DNA of 64,000 nt from NCBI GenBank assembly GCA_019359235.1, contig JAHHHT010000002.1, positions 372,001 to 436,000 on the forward strand. Direction: 5' to 3'. The notes under the pieces are model-generated. The model did not search any database and was not told the origin of the DNA. It saw only the letters and a list, made by a program, of their open reading frames with translations. This document shows positions 9,257-18,443 of this stretch, one piece after another. The DNA is from Oscillatoria princeps RMCB-10. GTDB lineage: Bacteria; Cyanobacteriota; Cyanobacteriia; Cyanobacteriales; Oscillatoriaceae. The position numbers were made by a program, and so were the translations under genes. Positions within the stretch are counted from its first letter, which is position 1, and every line of letters starts with the position of its first letter.

Positions 9257-10120
9257 TCACAGCGCCTGCGGCAGCGCCCGGATTTTCAAGTCTCGGTAGA
9301 ACTCCTCTTGGGTTAATTCCACCTTTGACTGAGCCGACAGCAGCAGCAGCGCCCAGAAAACCCCCACCCGGTGGTCGTTGCGCTCTCGATCGGCGGCGAT
9401 CTCGGAGGGCGGGTGCGGCTGACCGGCACTGTGCCGCGCATGAGGCGACCATCGCTCCAGCAGCTGCTCCAGCTCCAGCCAGTCCTGCTCTCCAGCGATT
9501 TGCAGCCAGTGTTCCTGGAGAAACCGCTCCAAGGCGGTGGCCAGTTCCGAGAGATTTTCCTGCTGAGCCAGTTCGGCGATGGCGCGAACCGCCTGCGCCT
9601 TCGACCCAGACGCCGGACGGCGGCGGCGGGTGCGGCTGGGAGTGTCTTGCATCGCTTCCGCCATCACCTGCAGCTGCTCGATCAGCTCTTGCAGCGTCAC
9701 CCGGCGTCTTTGCGGCGGCTGGGCGACAGCGCGGCGGCGCAGCTGGCGCTCCAGATGCAGCTGCTCCCGCCGCCCCGCAGAGTCTTCACCGTCGAGCAGC
9801 TCTTCTTCTGCGAGTTCTTGCTCCGACTCCGATTCCGAACGAACCAGACTGTCAGCTTTGAGCAGCACCAGCATTGACGCATACAAAAAAGCCTGCCCCG
9901 ATTGGGACAGCGCGACTTCCCGCTGAAGTTGGCTGGCATTGCCCACCGGCACCACCTGACTCAAGTAGCGATCAATGACATCAATGACCTGCACATCCCA
10001 GGGGTTAATATCCCCCCGCTTGGCCAGGTCAATGAGCAGGGCGATCCCTATTTCCGGCACCGACGCGCCAGAGCGCCGGTCAGCCGGGGCTAAGCCATCC
10101 AGGGACAAGCTTTCTTCCAT
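9257..10120 (-). CDS. scpA: Segregation and condensation protein A
   Basis: ScpA is the kleisin subunit that bridges SMC heads, together with ScpB, in chromosome condensation. The N-terminal signature IALLIDLAKRGDINPWDVQVIDVIDRYL (about residues 26-53) is the conserved SMC-neck-binding helix, and a winged-helix C-terminus closes with VELTQEEFYRDLKIRAL. Between them is a long acidic/basic, Gln- and Arg-rich linker (SESESEQELAEEELL, RRRRP) of low complexity. Length (287 aa) is slightly longer than the usual ~250. ATG 10120 has AAAGG 8 bases upstream. No scpB neighbour is seen. Confidence 0.9.
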   Translation of the reverse strand: MEESLSLDGLAPADRRSGASVPEIGIALLIDLAKRGDINPWDVQVIDVIDRYLSQVVPVGNASQLQREVALSQSGQAFLYASMLVLLKADSLVRSESESEQELAEEELLDGEDSAGRREQLHLERQLRRRAVAQPPQRRRVTLQELIEQLQVMAEAMQDTPSRTRRRRPASGSKAQAVRAIAELAQQENLSELATALERFLQEHWLQIAGEQDWLELEQLLERWSPHARHSAGQPHPPSEIAADRERNDHRVGVFWALLLLSAQSKVELTQEEFYRDLKIRALPQAL

Positions 10121-10338
10121 TCTCAGACCTTTATCTGTTGATTGCGGCTACCGCACAGGCACTATTAAGTAGGAGAAGACAATTAAACTCCTGAGTCGGA
10201 GGCGACCGAATCCCGGTTTCTTTGGGAAACCGGGAGATCGAAACCTGACAGTTTATTGATGCCGGCCCACAACGTCGCGCCCCGGCAGAGCCCCCTCCTG
10301 CAGGGGAGCGAGAGGTTGCAGCAGCTTGCTTTTGGCTC
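10121..10338. repeat. Intergenic region with a GGTTTC palindrome
   Basis: Contains the inverted repeat TCCCGGTTTC-tttgg-GAAACCGGGA at 10211-10235, another member of the GAAACCGGG family. It may also end transcription of the downstream-facing LapA-domain gene. Nothing else is recognised. Confidence 0.7.
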
Positions 10339-10731
10339 TCACCTGGCCTCCGCTTTAGTGGGGGACGCATCATTAGTCAGGGACGCCTCTGTGGTGAAGG
10401 GCTCGCTGGAGGTGAGCAGCCGCTGCTGCTCTTGCACTTCTACCTTGAAGCCTTGAATATCTTGCTCCAACTCCTGAATGCGGGCTTTTTGTTTGCGAAG
10501 TTGACGAAGGGTTGGCAGGGAGGCCAGAAACCGCTGCAACCTAGTCCACACACCAAACAGCCACGCCAAGAAGGCTCCTAGCCCCATCGCCAGAAACAGT
10601 TCTAGGGACAGGGGCGCTGGAAACTCTACGCCTTCCACGATGTTAATGGTGGCCACCTGTGTGTTTTCGATGCCGAATACCAGCATCACCAAGCAAAATA
10701 CGAAGATGAGCGCGAAGTTGATCAGTCGCAT
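10339..10731 (-). CDS. LapA-domain (DUF1049) membrane protein
   Basis: Small protein of 130 residues with two N-terminal transmembrane helices (INFALIFVFCLVMLVFGIEN and LELFLAMGLGAFLAWLFGVW) separated by a short β-rich loop, the layout of the LapA/DUF1049 domain, followed by a cytoplasmic coiled coil (TLRQLRKQKARIQELEQDIQ) and a disordered Ser/Thr tail. LapA-type proteins act in envelope assembly in Enterobacteria; the cyanobacterial function is not established. I start at ATG 10731, preceded by AGGAG at 8 bases. Membership is clear, role is inference. Confidence 0.85.
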   Translation of the reverse strand: MRLINFALIFVFCLVMLVFGIENTQVATINIVEGVEFPAPLSLELFLAMGLGAFLAWLFGVWTRLQRFLASLPTLRQLRKQKARIQELEQDIQGFKVEVQEQQRLLTSSEPFTTEASLTNDASPTKAEAR

Positions 10732-11055
10732 CAACGGACTCCTGCATCTTGGGGTTCAATTGCCCATTTTACGAGGGCACCGGCACCAATCAGCACTGCC
10801 AGAGGCAATACACACCGCTCGCCGGTCGGGTTCCCGCCCTTTGGATTTATCTTCCCGGGCGCGACCGCGCTCGCCTTTGCTGTACCGTCTCTCACTTCCG
10901 TTTGATAAATTTAGGTTTATCCTCTAGGAAGCCACGGGCAGACACTCGCCGCACCAACAGCTAGCGGACTGGGGTGCCGGTGATACAACTATTATCCACC
11001 GGCCAGCGCCACCCTGCAGGCCGGTGAGACAGTCAAAATCTTGCAAGAGGCCACC
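10732..11055. other. Divergent intergenic region, no gene seen
   Basis: About 320 bp between the LapA-domain gene and the cyclase-family gene, which point away from each other. It should contain both promoters. I found no convincing promoter pair, hairpin or conserved repeat. Confidence 0.5.
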
Positions 11056-11898
11056 ATGACAGCTGTAAAAACAATTGCCACCGCAGTGCTGTTCGCTGCA
11101 TTAGGGGCTTTGGGGGCGATCGCCACCGCCACCTATACCCGCCAGCCACCCACCCTGGGAGAAGCTTACCAAGTCATCAAGAGCAAGCAGTTTGTGGACT
11201 TGACCCACGCTTTTGAGCCGGGGATTCCCCACTGGAAGGGCTTTCCCAGCGAAACCCGCCAGAAGCTCTACTGGTACGATGCCGGTGTTGGCAAGCTGGG
11301 GTCTGGCTTCTGGGCGGATATGTTTTGCCATGTCGGGCAGTGGGGCACCCATGTTGACCCACCGGCACACTTCATCAAAGGCTTGCGCACCGCTGACCAG
11401 ATCGATGTCAAAGAGATGATCCTGCCCTTAGTGGTGATTGACGTTCACGACCAAGTTGCCAAGAATCCTGATTATACCATAACGGTGGAAGATGTCAAGG
11501 CTTGGGAAGCCAAACACGGCCCGATTCCAGAGGGGGCGTTTGTGGCCATGCGCACCGACTGGTCGAAGCGCTGGCCAAATGCGGCGGCGATGGCCAACAA
11601 AGACGCCAAAGGCGTGGATCATTACCCCGGCTGGAGTCTGCCGGTGCTCAAGTACCTCTACGAACAGCGCAAGATTACCGCTTCCGGACACGAAACCACC
11701 GACACCGATCCCGGAGTCGCTACCAGCAAGAATGACTACTCCCTGGAAGCGTATATCCTCAAGCAAAACCGCTACCAGATAGAGCTGCTGACGAACCTGG
11801 ACAAAGTTCCTCAAGCCGGTGCGCTCTCCGTCGTCACTTTTCCCAAACCAAAGAATGGCTCTGGATTCCCGGCGCGAGTGTTTGCGATTTTGCCGTGA
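11056..11898 (+). CDS. Cyclase-family (kynurenine formamidase-like) metal hydrolase, exported
   Basis: Belongs to the PF04199 cyclase family, which includes bacterial kynurenine formamidases and polyketide cyclases. The metal-binding motif HVGQWGTHVDPPAHF (HxGTHxDxPxH pattern) is at about residues 92-106, and VDLTHAFEPGIPHWKGFP is the usual N-terminal segment. A Gly/Ala-rich hydrophobic stretch (IATAVLFAALGALGAIATA) at the N-terminus is a probable signal peptide or anchor, so it should act outside the cytoplasm, unlike KynB. ATG 11056 has AAGAGG five bases upstream. Nothing nearby indicates tryptophan catabolism, so the substrate is unknown. Confidence 0.85.
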   Translation: MTAVKTIATAVLFAALGALGAIATATYTRQPPTLGEAYQVIKSKQFVDLTHAFEPGIPHWKGFPSETRQKLYWYDAGVGKLGSGFWADMFCHVGQWGTHVDPPAHFIKGLRTADQIDVKEMILPLVVIDVHDQVAKNPDYTITVEDVKAWEAKHGPIPEGAFVAMRTDWSKRWPNAAAMANKDAKGVDHYPGWSLPVLKYLYEQRKITASGHETTDTDPGVATSKNDYSLEAYILKQNRYQIELLTNLDKVPQAGALSVVTFPKPKNGSGFPARVFAILP

Positions 11899-12005
11899 AA
11901 TTCCTCGTTCCTTTGTGCCGCGAAGCGGGAAGCAGGTAGGCGCGGGAAGCCGCCCGGAAACCAACAGCGGCAGGCGGAGCCTCCCAAAGTTGAGAGCGGT
12001 TGAAT

Positions 12006-12104
12006 ATATAGCGGTTCTCAGTTGGATGAACTATGGCCCAGAAACCCGGTTTCTTAAAGAAACCGGGTTTCTCAGTACCTCACAAAGGATGAGAAACGCT
12101 ATAT
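12006..12104. mobile_element. MITE-like element with 15-bp terminal inverted repeats, copy 1
   Basis: The ends ATATAGCGGTTCTCA (12006-12020) and TGAGAAACGCTATAT (12090-12104) are inverted with 14 of 15 positions matching. The core is a GAAACCCGGTTTC/GAAACCGGGTTTC palindrome. A second copy with the same ends is at 18268-18363. There is no coding capacity, so this is either a non-autonomous element or a folded repeat family. Confidence 0.65.
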
Positions 12105-12330
12105 CAGACTGCGGGACATTTTCTTGAGTTGCGCAATTATTCTTAAAAAACAGGGAATTCAGGGGAGGTCGCCACCACACATACCTAATTTCACGGAGAA
12201 AGCCGGTTTCTGCCCAAATTATGTTTATCATAGAAAAGGTAAAAGCATAGCTTGCCCCCTAGCTCTGGGGGATTGGCCTAGAAGATGTCAGTTTCCTGCC
12301 AAGCAGGAAGGAAGCCCTAAAGAAACTCGG

Positions 12331-12360
12331 CTTTGATGTCAGGGAAGTCTGACATCAAAG
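12331..12360. other. Perfect 12-bp inverted repeat with 6-base loop
   Basis: CTTTGATGTCAG and its exact complement CTGACATCAAAG are separated by GGAAGT. No T-tract follows on either strand, so it is not a standard terminator. It lies about 360 bp before the kinase start and could be an operator or an RNA hairpin. Confidence 0.6.
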
Positions 12361-12679
12361 CAGGTCTAATGTAAAACACAGATTCTCCACCGGCAGTGCC
12401 AATGCCAGAGCCAACCAAGAGAATTGCAAGCTTTTCCGAAACCCCGCCCCTGTTTTTGTTAATTCAGGGACTCGCAGGCGGACTTGCGATTAAACAACCC
12501 GGCAAGTAAAACAGCACTCATTAAACCCAAAATGCCCTCACCCCCACGCCCCGCCCTCACTCCCCCCACTCCCCGCCGGCGGGGAGAGGAGTAACCCTCT
12601 CCCTCTCCGTTAACCGAGAGGGGGTTTGGCGGCTGGGGTTTCTTGTTCAGCCCGCCGGCACGCCGGCGCTGCGACTTAA

Positions 12680-12685
12680 TATAAT
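12680..12685 (+). promoter_or_regulatory. Candidate -10 element of the large kinase gene
   Basis: Perfect TATAAT, 31 bases upstream of the ATG. No recognisable -35 sequence at the right distance. Confidence 0.4.
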
Positions 12686-12716
12686 AAAGTGATAGCCCAG
12701 TCAGGAAAACCCAACC

Positions 12717-15700
12717 ATGCTCGCAATTCCCGGCTACCAGATTCTCGCTCAAATCTATGACAGTGCCAACACACTGGTCTATCGAGGGCGGCGAGAGCAG
12801 GACAATCAGCCCGTTGTCCTCAAGCTTCTCAAACAAGAGTACCCCACCCAGGCGGAACTCAGCAGATATGAGCAGGAATATGAAATCGTGCTCTCTCTGA
12901 AGGCAGAAAGCGCAGTAAAAGCCTACGGCTTGCAGAAATATAAGAACAGTTTGGTAATGATTTTAGAGGATTTTGGCGGGGAATCCTTGAGGATATTGAT
13001 GTCTTCCCAAAAATTTACAATTTTGGGATTTATCACCCTGGCGATAAAAATCGCTCGCAGCCTGGGAGAGATTCACGCCGCCAATATCATCCACAAAGAT
13101 ATTAACCCGTCCAATATCGCTTTTAACCCAGCCACAGGGCAGGTAAAAATCATCGACTTCAGCATTGCCAGCGCCCTCACCCGCGAAAATACCGCGATTA
13201 AAAATCCTGCCGCCTTGGAAGGCACTCTCGCCTACATGTCGCCGGAGCAAACCGGCAGGATGAACCGCTCGCTGGATTACCGCACTGACTTTTACTCCCT
13301 GGGCGCAACGTTTTACGAGCTGCTGACTCACCGGCTGCCTTTTGCCGCCACCGACGCAATGGAGCTGGTGCACTGCCATATGGCGAAGGTGCCGGTTCCG
13401 CCCCACAAAATCGATCCGGAAATTCCCAAAGCCGTTTCAGACATCGTGATGAAGTTGCTAGCAAAAACGGCTGAGAAGCGATACCAGAGCGCCTGGGGGC
13501 TTGTGGCCGATTTGGAGGAATGCCTGAGGCAGCTGCAGTCAACCGGCAAGATTGCCAACTTTACCGTCGGACTTCAGGATATATCTGACAAGTTTCAAAT
13601 CCCGCAAAAACTCTATGGCAGAGAGCGCGAGATTGAAAGCTTAATGGCCGCATTTGAACGGGTGTGCGCCGGCAGCACAGAGATGATGCTGGTGCTGGGC
13701 TATTCCGGAATTGGCAAGTCCGCCCTCGTGCAGGAAATTTACAAGCCAATTACCGGCAGGGGGGGATACTTTATCTCAGGGAAATTTGACCAGTTTCAGC
13801 GGACAATTCCCTACTCTGCTGTAGTCAGCGCCTTTTCCGAATTAGTGCGGCTGCTGCTCACCGAAACGGAAGAACAGCTGGCGGTGTGGCGAGAAAAGCT
13901 CCAGGCCGGCTTTGGGCCAAACGGGCAAATTATTATAGACGTGATTCCGGAAGTGGAACTGATTGTCGGGACTCAGCCGCCGGTACAAGAGTTAGGCCCC
14001 GCCGAGTCGCAAAATCGCTTCAATCTCGTCTTTCAAAACTTCATCCGGGTGTTTTGCGCGGTGGAGCATCCGCTCGTCATCTTTCTCGACGATCTCCAGT
14101 GGGCTGACTCCGCCACACTCAAGCTGATAGAGCTGATGGTGGCGGATGAGGCGACGGAATATCTGTTTGTGATTGGGGCGTACAGGGATAATGAAGTCAG
14201 CCCCACCCATCCGCTGATAATCACCCTTGACGAGCTGCGCCGAAATGGGGCTACAATCGGCCAGATTGCCTTAGCGCCCCTAAACCTCGAACAAATTGGC
14301 CAACTGATTGCCGAGACAGCGCACAGCAACACGAGCGCCGTCAAACCGCTGGCAGAACTGGTGCTGCGCAAAACCCAAGGCAACCCCTTCTTTGTCAGCG
14401 AATTTCTCAAAACCCTGTATCAAGAAAACCTCCTCACCTTTACCCCGCCCTCATCTGGCGATCGGGGGGGGTGGAAATGGGACATCGATCACATTCAGGC
14501 CCTCGACATCACCGACAATGTGGTGGAGCTGATGATTTGGAAAGTCAAGAAACTGCCAGAGGGCACCCAGATGGTTTTGCGCTTGGCGGCTTGTCTGGGC
14601 AGCCAATTCGATTTAAACACCCTCTCCCTGATTTATGAGCAAGAAGCGTCCGCAACATTCCAAGACCTTTTGCCGGCAATTCAGGAAGGACTGATCCTGC
14701 CGGTGTCAGACTCAGACACTGCCGAGCCGGCACTGATCAACCTGCCCCTGTTAATCCTCAACTATAAATTCTTGCACGACCGGGTGCAGCAAGCTGCTTA
14801 TGCCCTGATTGATCAGGGCTTGAAAAAAGCCGCTCACCTCAGGATAGGACGGCTGCTGCTGGCCAACACCCCCGCCCAGTATCGCGCAGAAAGAATCTTC
14901 GAGCTGGTGGATCACCTGAATGTGGGCGTGTCGCTGATTGAGGACGAGCGAGAGCGGCTGGAATTGGCCACCTTGAATTTAGAAGCGGGCAAAAAAGCCA
15001 AAGACGCAACAGCTTACGTCGCCGCAAGGCAGTATTTGAGCGCCGGCATGGAGGGGCTAACCGGCAAGATATGGGATGAGAGCTACGACTTGGCTTTTGC
15101 CTTGCACAAAGAGCGGGCAGAGGTGGAGTATTTAAATGGCAATTTCGAGAAGTCAGAAGAATTGATTAACCTGACTTTACAGCGGGCCAAATCCGTCACT
15201 GAAAAGGCTGAAATTTACAGCGTGCTGATTTTGCAGTCTACGATGTCCTCCAAATACAATGAAGCAGTCAGGTCTGGGAGAAAGGCTCTCAGCCTCCTGG
15301 GCGTAGACTTGCCCGAAGAGGATTTGCAAGCCGCTATTAATGCGGAACTCGCAGAAGCCAAAGCCAATTTGGGCGAAAAAGAAATTGCCTCCCTGATAGG
15401 CGAGCCAGAAACGCAGATAGCAGAGAAAAAAGTAGCGCTAAAATTGTTAAATAAATTGCTGCCACCGGCATACCTTAACAACCCACAGCTGTGGACGGTG
15501 AGTCTCCTAAAAGGAGTGAATCTTTCGCTGAAATATGGTTCAGCACCGGAATCAGCCAATTTTTACGCTAACTATGGCCTGATGCTGTCCGCTCTTTTTA
15601 GCGATTATCAATCAGCCTACGAGTTTGGCCAGCTCGCGGCAAAGCTGAGTGAGAAGTGGGGCAACGTGGAGCTGAAATGTAAAGCCCTTTCGGTACTGGG

Positions 15701-18122
15701 CAATGCTTTGACTTACTGGTTCAAGCATGTAAAAGAAATTGAAAATCTCAGCAAGGAAGCGTATCAGGCAGCTCTGGACTGCGGGGATTTGCTGTTTGCA
15801 GGATATGCCCTGAACTACCAAGCCATTAATTCATTTTTCGGGGGGCAAAATCTGGGCAAAATTATGGAAGACGTTACCCAGTATTTGCAGTTCAGCCATA
15901 AGACGAAAAACCAGCTGGTAACTGACACCCTGCAGGGATTTAAAATGGCGCTCTGGAATTTGAGCGCTCAAACGAGCGAAAAATTGGACTTTTCTGCCGG
16001 TGAAATCAGCGAAGCCGATTATCTGGCCAGCTGTCAGGAACATCAAAATCTTTACTCTTCCTGCATTTACCAGCTTCGGAAATTCCAGGTTCTCTACCTG
16101 TACGGGGAGCTAGATGAAGCGCTAAAATGCGCTCAAAAAGCAGAAGAAAAGCTGGGCTTTATTACGGGCACAATATTAGTGACGGAATACAATTTTTATT
16201 CCTCACTTCTGTTTCTGGCTGTCTGGCCACAAGCTGCGGAATCCGAGCGCAAGCAATACTGGGAGAAGGTAGAGGCCAATCAAAAGCAGATGAAAACCTG
16301 GGCGCAGAACTGTCCGGAGAATTTCGCCCACAAGTACCTTTTGGTTGAAGCGGAAATGACCCGCCTCTCCGGCAATGACTCAGAGGCAATAGACTTGTAC
16401 AATCAAGCCATTGAATCAGCCAGAGAGAATGAGTTCACCCACAATGAAGCCTTGGCCAATGAACTCGCAGCCAAGTTATGGTTGAGCAAAGGCAAGCCGA
16501 AGTATGCCGAGCTCCACATGCGCGAGGCTTACTACGGCTACCAGCGCTGGGGTGCGGCACGCAAGCTGGAGGATTTGGACGAAAAATATCCGCAGTTGCT
16601 GGTCAAAACTGCAGCCGGCACTCGCATTGCGGACACCCGAACAACGGCGATCCACACCACGACTGGCAGCGGTTCGGGGGCGCTAGATTTAGCCTCGGCG
16701 ATCAAAGCCTCCCAAGCCATTTCCGGTGAAATCGTTTTGGATAAGTTAATGGCCAAGTTGATGAAGATCCTGATTGAGAATGCCGGCGCTCAAAAAGGCT
16801 TGCTGATCTTGCCCGCAGACGGAAAGCTGCTGATTTCAGCTGAGGCGTCAGTCGCTCAAGAAGAAGTGCTTGTGCGCCAATCTCAGCGGGTTGAGGTACA
16901 GCGCCGAATCGCCTCTCAAGATTTGCCGGTGACGGTGATTAATTATGTGGAGCGAACTCGCCAGGATGTGGTTTTGAGCGATGCGGCTAGTGAGGGGCGA
17001 TTTACCGCCGATGCTTATATTGCCAACCGGCAGCTGAAGTCTGTCTTGTGCACCCCGATCGTCAATCAGGGGAAACTCATCGGCATCCTTTATTTGGAGA
17101 ACAATTTAGCTGCCGGTGCCTTCACTCCCGACCGGCTGGAAATCTTGCGACTCCTCTCTTCCCAGGCGGCTGTCTCTCTGGAAAACGCCCTGCTCTACGC
17201 TTCACTGGAACAAAAAGTCCAGCAGCGCACGCAGGAATTAAAGGAAAAAAATGAGCGCCTCTCTCAAACCCTGCAAGAACTTAAACGCACCCAAGCCCAG
17301 CTGATCCAGACGGAAAAAATGTCCAGCCTGGGGCAGATGGTGGCCGGTGTGGCCCACGAAATCAACAACCCGGTCAGTTTTATCTATGGCAATCTCACGC
17401 CTGCCGGTGAATATGTCCAAGAACTGCTCGACCTCATCGATCTCTACCAGCAGCACTATCCCCAGCCTGCGCCCGCGATTCAAGATAAAATAGAGGACAT
17501 TGACCTGGAATTCCTGGTAGAAGACTTGCAAAAACTCCTGGATTCGATGGAGGTGGGGGCTGAGCGCATCCGCAATATTGTCCTCTCCCTGCGCAACTTC
17601 TCCCGCCTGGACGAAGCGGATATGAAGCCGGTGGATATCCATGAGGGCATCGAATCAACTCTGCTCATTTTGCAGACTCGCCTGAGGAAACAGGGCAGTT
17701 TTTCTGAGATTGAGGTGATTAAAGAGTACGCTAAGCTGCCACGGGTTACCTGCTACGCCAGTCAGCTCAATCAGGTGTTTATGAATATCCTCAGCAATGC
17801 CATCGATGCCTTGGAAAAGGCGAGAAAGAATGTCACCGAGTCCGGCAAAAAGCCGGCGATTACCATTCGCACCTCGGTGACAGACTCCGACTTTGTGAGA
17901 GTCCGGATTGCTGACAATGGCCCGGGCATGACCGAGAGCGTGCTCAAGAAGATATTTGACCCCTTCTTTACTACAAAGCCGGTGGGTTCTGGCACCGGCT
18001 TGGGGCTGTCTATTAGCTACCAAATTGTGGTGGACTCTCACGGCGGGCAGCTCAGCTGCGTTTCCGCACCCGGTGAAGGCGCGGAATTCGCCATTGTGAT
18101 TCCAATCAAACGGAAAAATTAG
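12717..18122 (+). CDS. Trifunctional Ser/Thr kinase / AAA-type ATPase / GAF sensor histidine kinase
   Basis: A single 1801-residue signalling protein. Residues 1-270 are a Hanks-type kinase with VVLKLL (ATP lysine), HKDINPSN (126-133; catalytic Asp128) and DFS instead of DFG at 147. Next is a STAND/AAA-like ATPase with GYSGIGKSALVQE (Walker A from about 328) and LVIFLDDLQWAD (Walker B). A helical TPR-like region fills about 640-1290, then a GAF domain (about 1345-1500), a coiled coil and a histidine kinase with GVAHEINNP (His1547), NILSNAIDALE, DNGPGM and GTGLGLSISYQIV. This architecture is common in filamentous cyanobacteria. No response regulator is adjacent. Input signal is unknown; the DFG change is usual in such kinases, so activity cannot be judged. 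Confidence 0.93.
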   Translation: MLAIPGYQILAQIYDSANTLVYRGRREQDNQPVVLKLLKQEYPTQAELSRYEQEYEIVLSLKAESAVKAYGLQKYKNSLVMILEDFGGESLRILMSSQKFTILGFITLAIKIARSLGEIHAANIIHKDINPSNIAFNPATGQVKIIDFSIASALTRENTAIKNPAALEGTLAYMSPEQTGRMNRSLDYRTDFYSLGATFYELLTHRLPFAATDAMELVHCHMAKVPVPPHKIDPEIPKAVSDIVMKLLAKTAEKRYQSAWGLVADLEECLRQLQSTGKIANFTVGLQDISDKFQIPQKLYGREREIESLMAAFERVCAGSTEMMLVLGYSGIGKSALVQEIYKPITGRGGYFISGKFDQFQRTIPYSAVVSAFSELVRLLLTETEEQLAVWREKLQAGFGPNGQIIIDVIPEVELIVGTQPPVQELGPAESQNRFNLVFQNFIRVFCAVEHPLVIFLDDLQWADSATLKLIELMVADEATEYLFVIGAYRDNEVSPTHPLIITLDELRRNGATIGQIALAPLNLEQIGQLIAETAHSNTSAVKPLAELVLRKTQGNPFFVSEFLKTLYQENLLTFTPPSSGDRGGWKWDIDHIQALDITDNVVELMIWKVKKLPEGTQMVLRLAACLGSQFDLNTLSLIYEQEASATFQDLLPAIQEGLILPVSDSDTAEPALINLPLLILNYKFLHDRVQQAAYALIDQGLKKAAHLRIGRLLLANTPAQYRAERIFELVDHLNVGVSLIEDERERLELATLNLEAGKKAKDATAYVAARQYLSAGMEGLTGKIWDESYDLAFALHKERAEVEYLNGNFEKSEELINLTLQRAKSVTEKAEIYSVLILQSTMSSKYNEAVRSGRKALSLLGVDLPEEDLQAAINAELAEAKANLGEKEIASLIGEPETQIAEKKVALKLLNKLLPPAYLNNPQLWTVSLLKGVNLSLKYGSAPESANFYANYGLMLSALFSDYQSAYEFGQLAAKLSEKWGNVELKCKALSVLGNALTYWFKHVKEIENLSKEAYQAALDCGDLLFAGYALNYQAINSFFGGQNLGKIMEDVTQYLQFSHKTKNQLVTDTLQGFKMALWNLSAQTSEKLDFSAGEISEADYLASCQEHQNLYSSCIYQLRKFQVLYLYGELDEALKCAQKAEEKLGFITGTILVTEYNFYSSLLFLAVWPQAAESERKQYWEKVEANQKQMKTWAQNCPENFAHKYLLVEAEMTRLSGNDSEAIDLYNQAIESARENEFTHNEALANELAAKLWLSKGKPKYAELHMREAYYGYQRWGAARKLEDLDEKYPQLLVKTAAGTRIADTRTTAIHTTTGSGSGALDLASAIKASQAISGEIVLDKLMAKLMKILIENAGAQKGLLILPADGKLLISAEASVAQEEVLVRQSQRVEVQRRIASQDLPVTVINYVERTRQDVVLSDAASEGRFTADAYIANRQLKSVLCTPIVNQGKLIGILYLENNLAAGAFTPDRLEILRLLSSQAAVSLENALLYASLEQKVQQRTQELKEKNERLSQTLQELKRTQAQLIQTEKMSSLGQMVAGVAHEINNPVSFIYGNLTPAGEYVQELLDLIDLYQQHYPQPAPAIQDKIEDIDLEFLVEDLQKLLDSMEVGAERIRNIVLSLRNFSRLDEADMKPVDIHEGIESTLLILQTRLRKQGSFSEIEVIKEYAKLPRVTCYASQLNQVFMNILSNAIDALEKARKNVTESGKKPAITIRTSVTDSDFVRVRIADNGPGMTESVLKKIFDPFFTTKPVGSGTGLGLSISYQIVVDSHGGQLSCVSAPGEGAEFAIVIPIKRKN

Positions 18123-18443
18123 CACGCCCCTCGTCGGGTAACAAGAAACCAGGTTTCTTTGAAAAACCTGGTTTCTTTCCGCAGTAACAAGAAAAAAAAA
18201 TAGTGCGAAATATCCGCTCCATTCCGAAACGGTCGCCCCACCGGCATCTCATACCAACTTGAGATAGATATAGCGGCTCTCACTTGAATGAAGTGCGCAC
18301 AAGAAACCCGGTTTCTTTAAGAAACCGGGTTTCTCAGCCCCTCACTAATATGAGAAACGATACAGTATTTTTTCGCCCGACGAAATCCCCTTGGGGTCTG
18401 GATTTTTAATCCAAAATCCAAAATCTAAAATCCCAAATTGGGA
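18123..18443. repeat. Convergent intergenic region with GAAACC palindromes
   Basis: Just after the kinase stop, AAGAAACCAGGTTTCTT and AAAAACCTGGTTTCTT (18143-18177) form a hairpin ending in T residues, a possible terminator. The second copy of the MITE-like element follows at 18268-18363. Confidence 0.7.
18268..18363. mobile_element. MITE-like element with terminal inverted repeats, copy 2
   Basis: Ends are ATATAGCGGCTCTCA (18268-18282) and TGAGAAACGATAC (18351-18363). The core again is the GAAACCCGG/CCGGGTTTC palindrome, followed by CTCAGCCCCTCAC where copy 1 has CTCAGTACCTCAC. Confidence 0.65.

Larger units (their letters stand above)
11899..12716. other. Long intergenic region with repeat elements and a perfect hairpin
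   Basis: No credible gene in 818 bp. It contains a 99-bp element with terminal inverted repeats (12006-12104), a perfect 12-bp-arm hairpin (12331-12360), and a GC-rich repeat (12562-12642). A TATAAT at 12680-12685, 31 bases before the kinase ATG, is a likely -10; no -35 is evident. Confidence 0.65.

Noticed and set aside
9238-9926. Long plus-strand frames opposite scpA
   Set aside because: Arg/Ala/Pro-rich shadow frames of a GC-rich gene; the minus strand has clear ScpA motifs.
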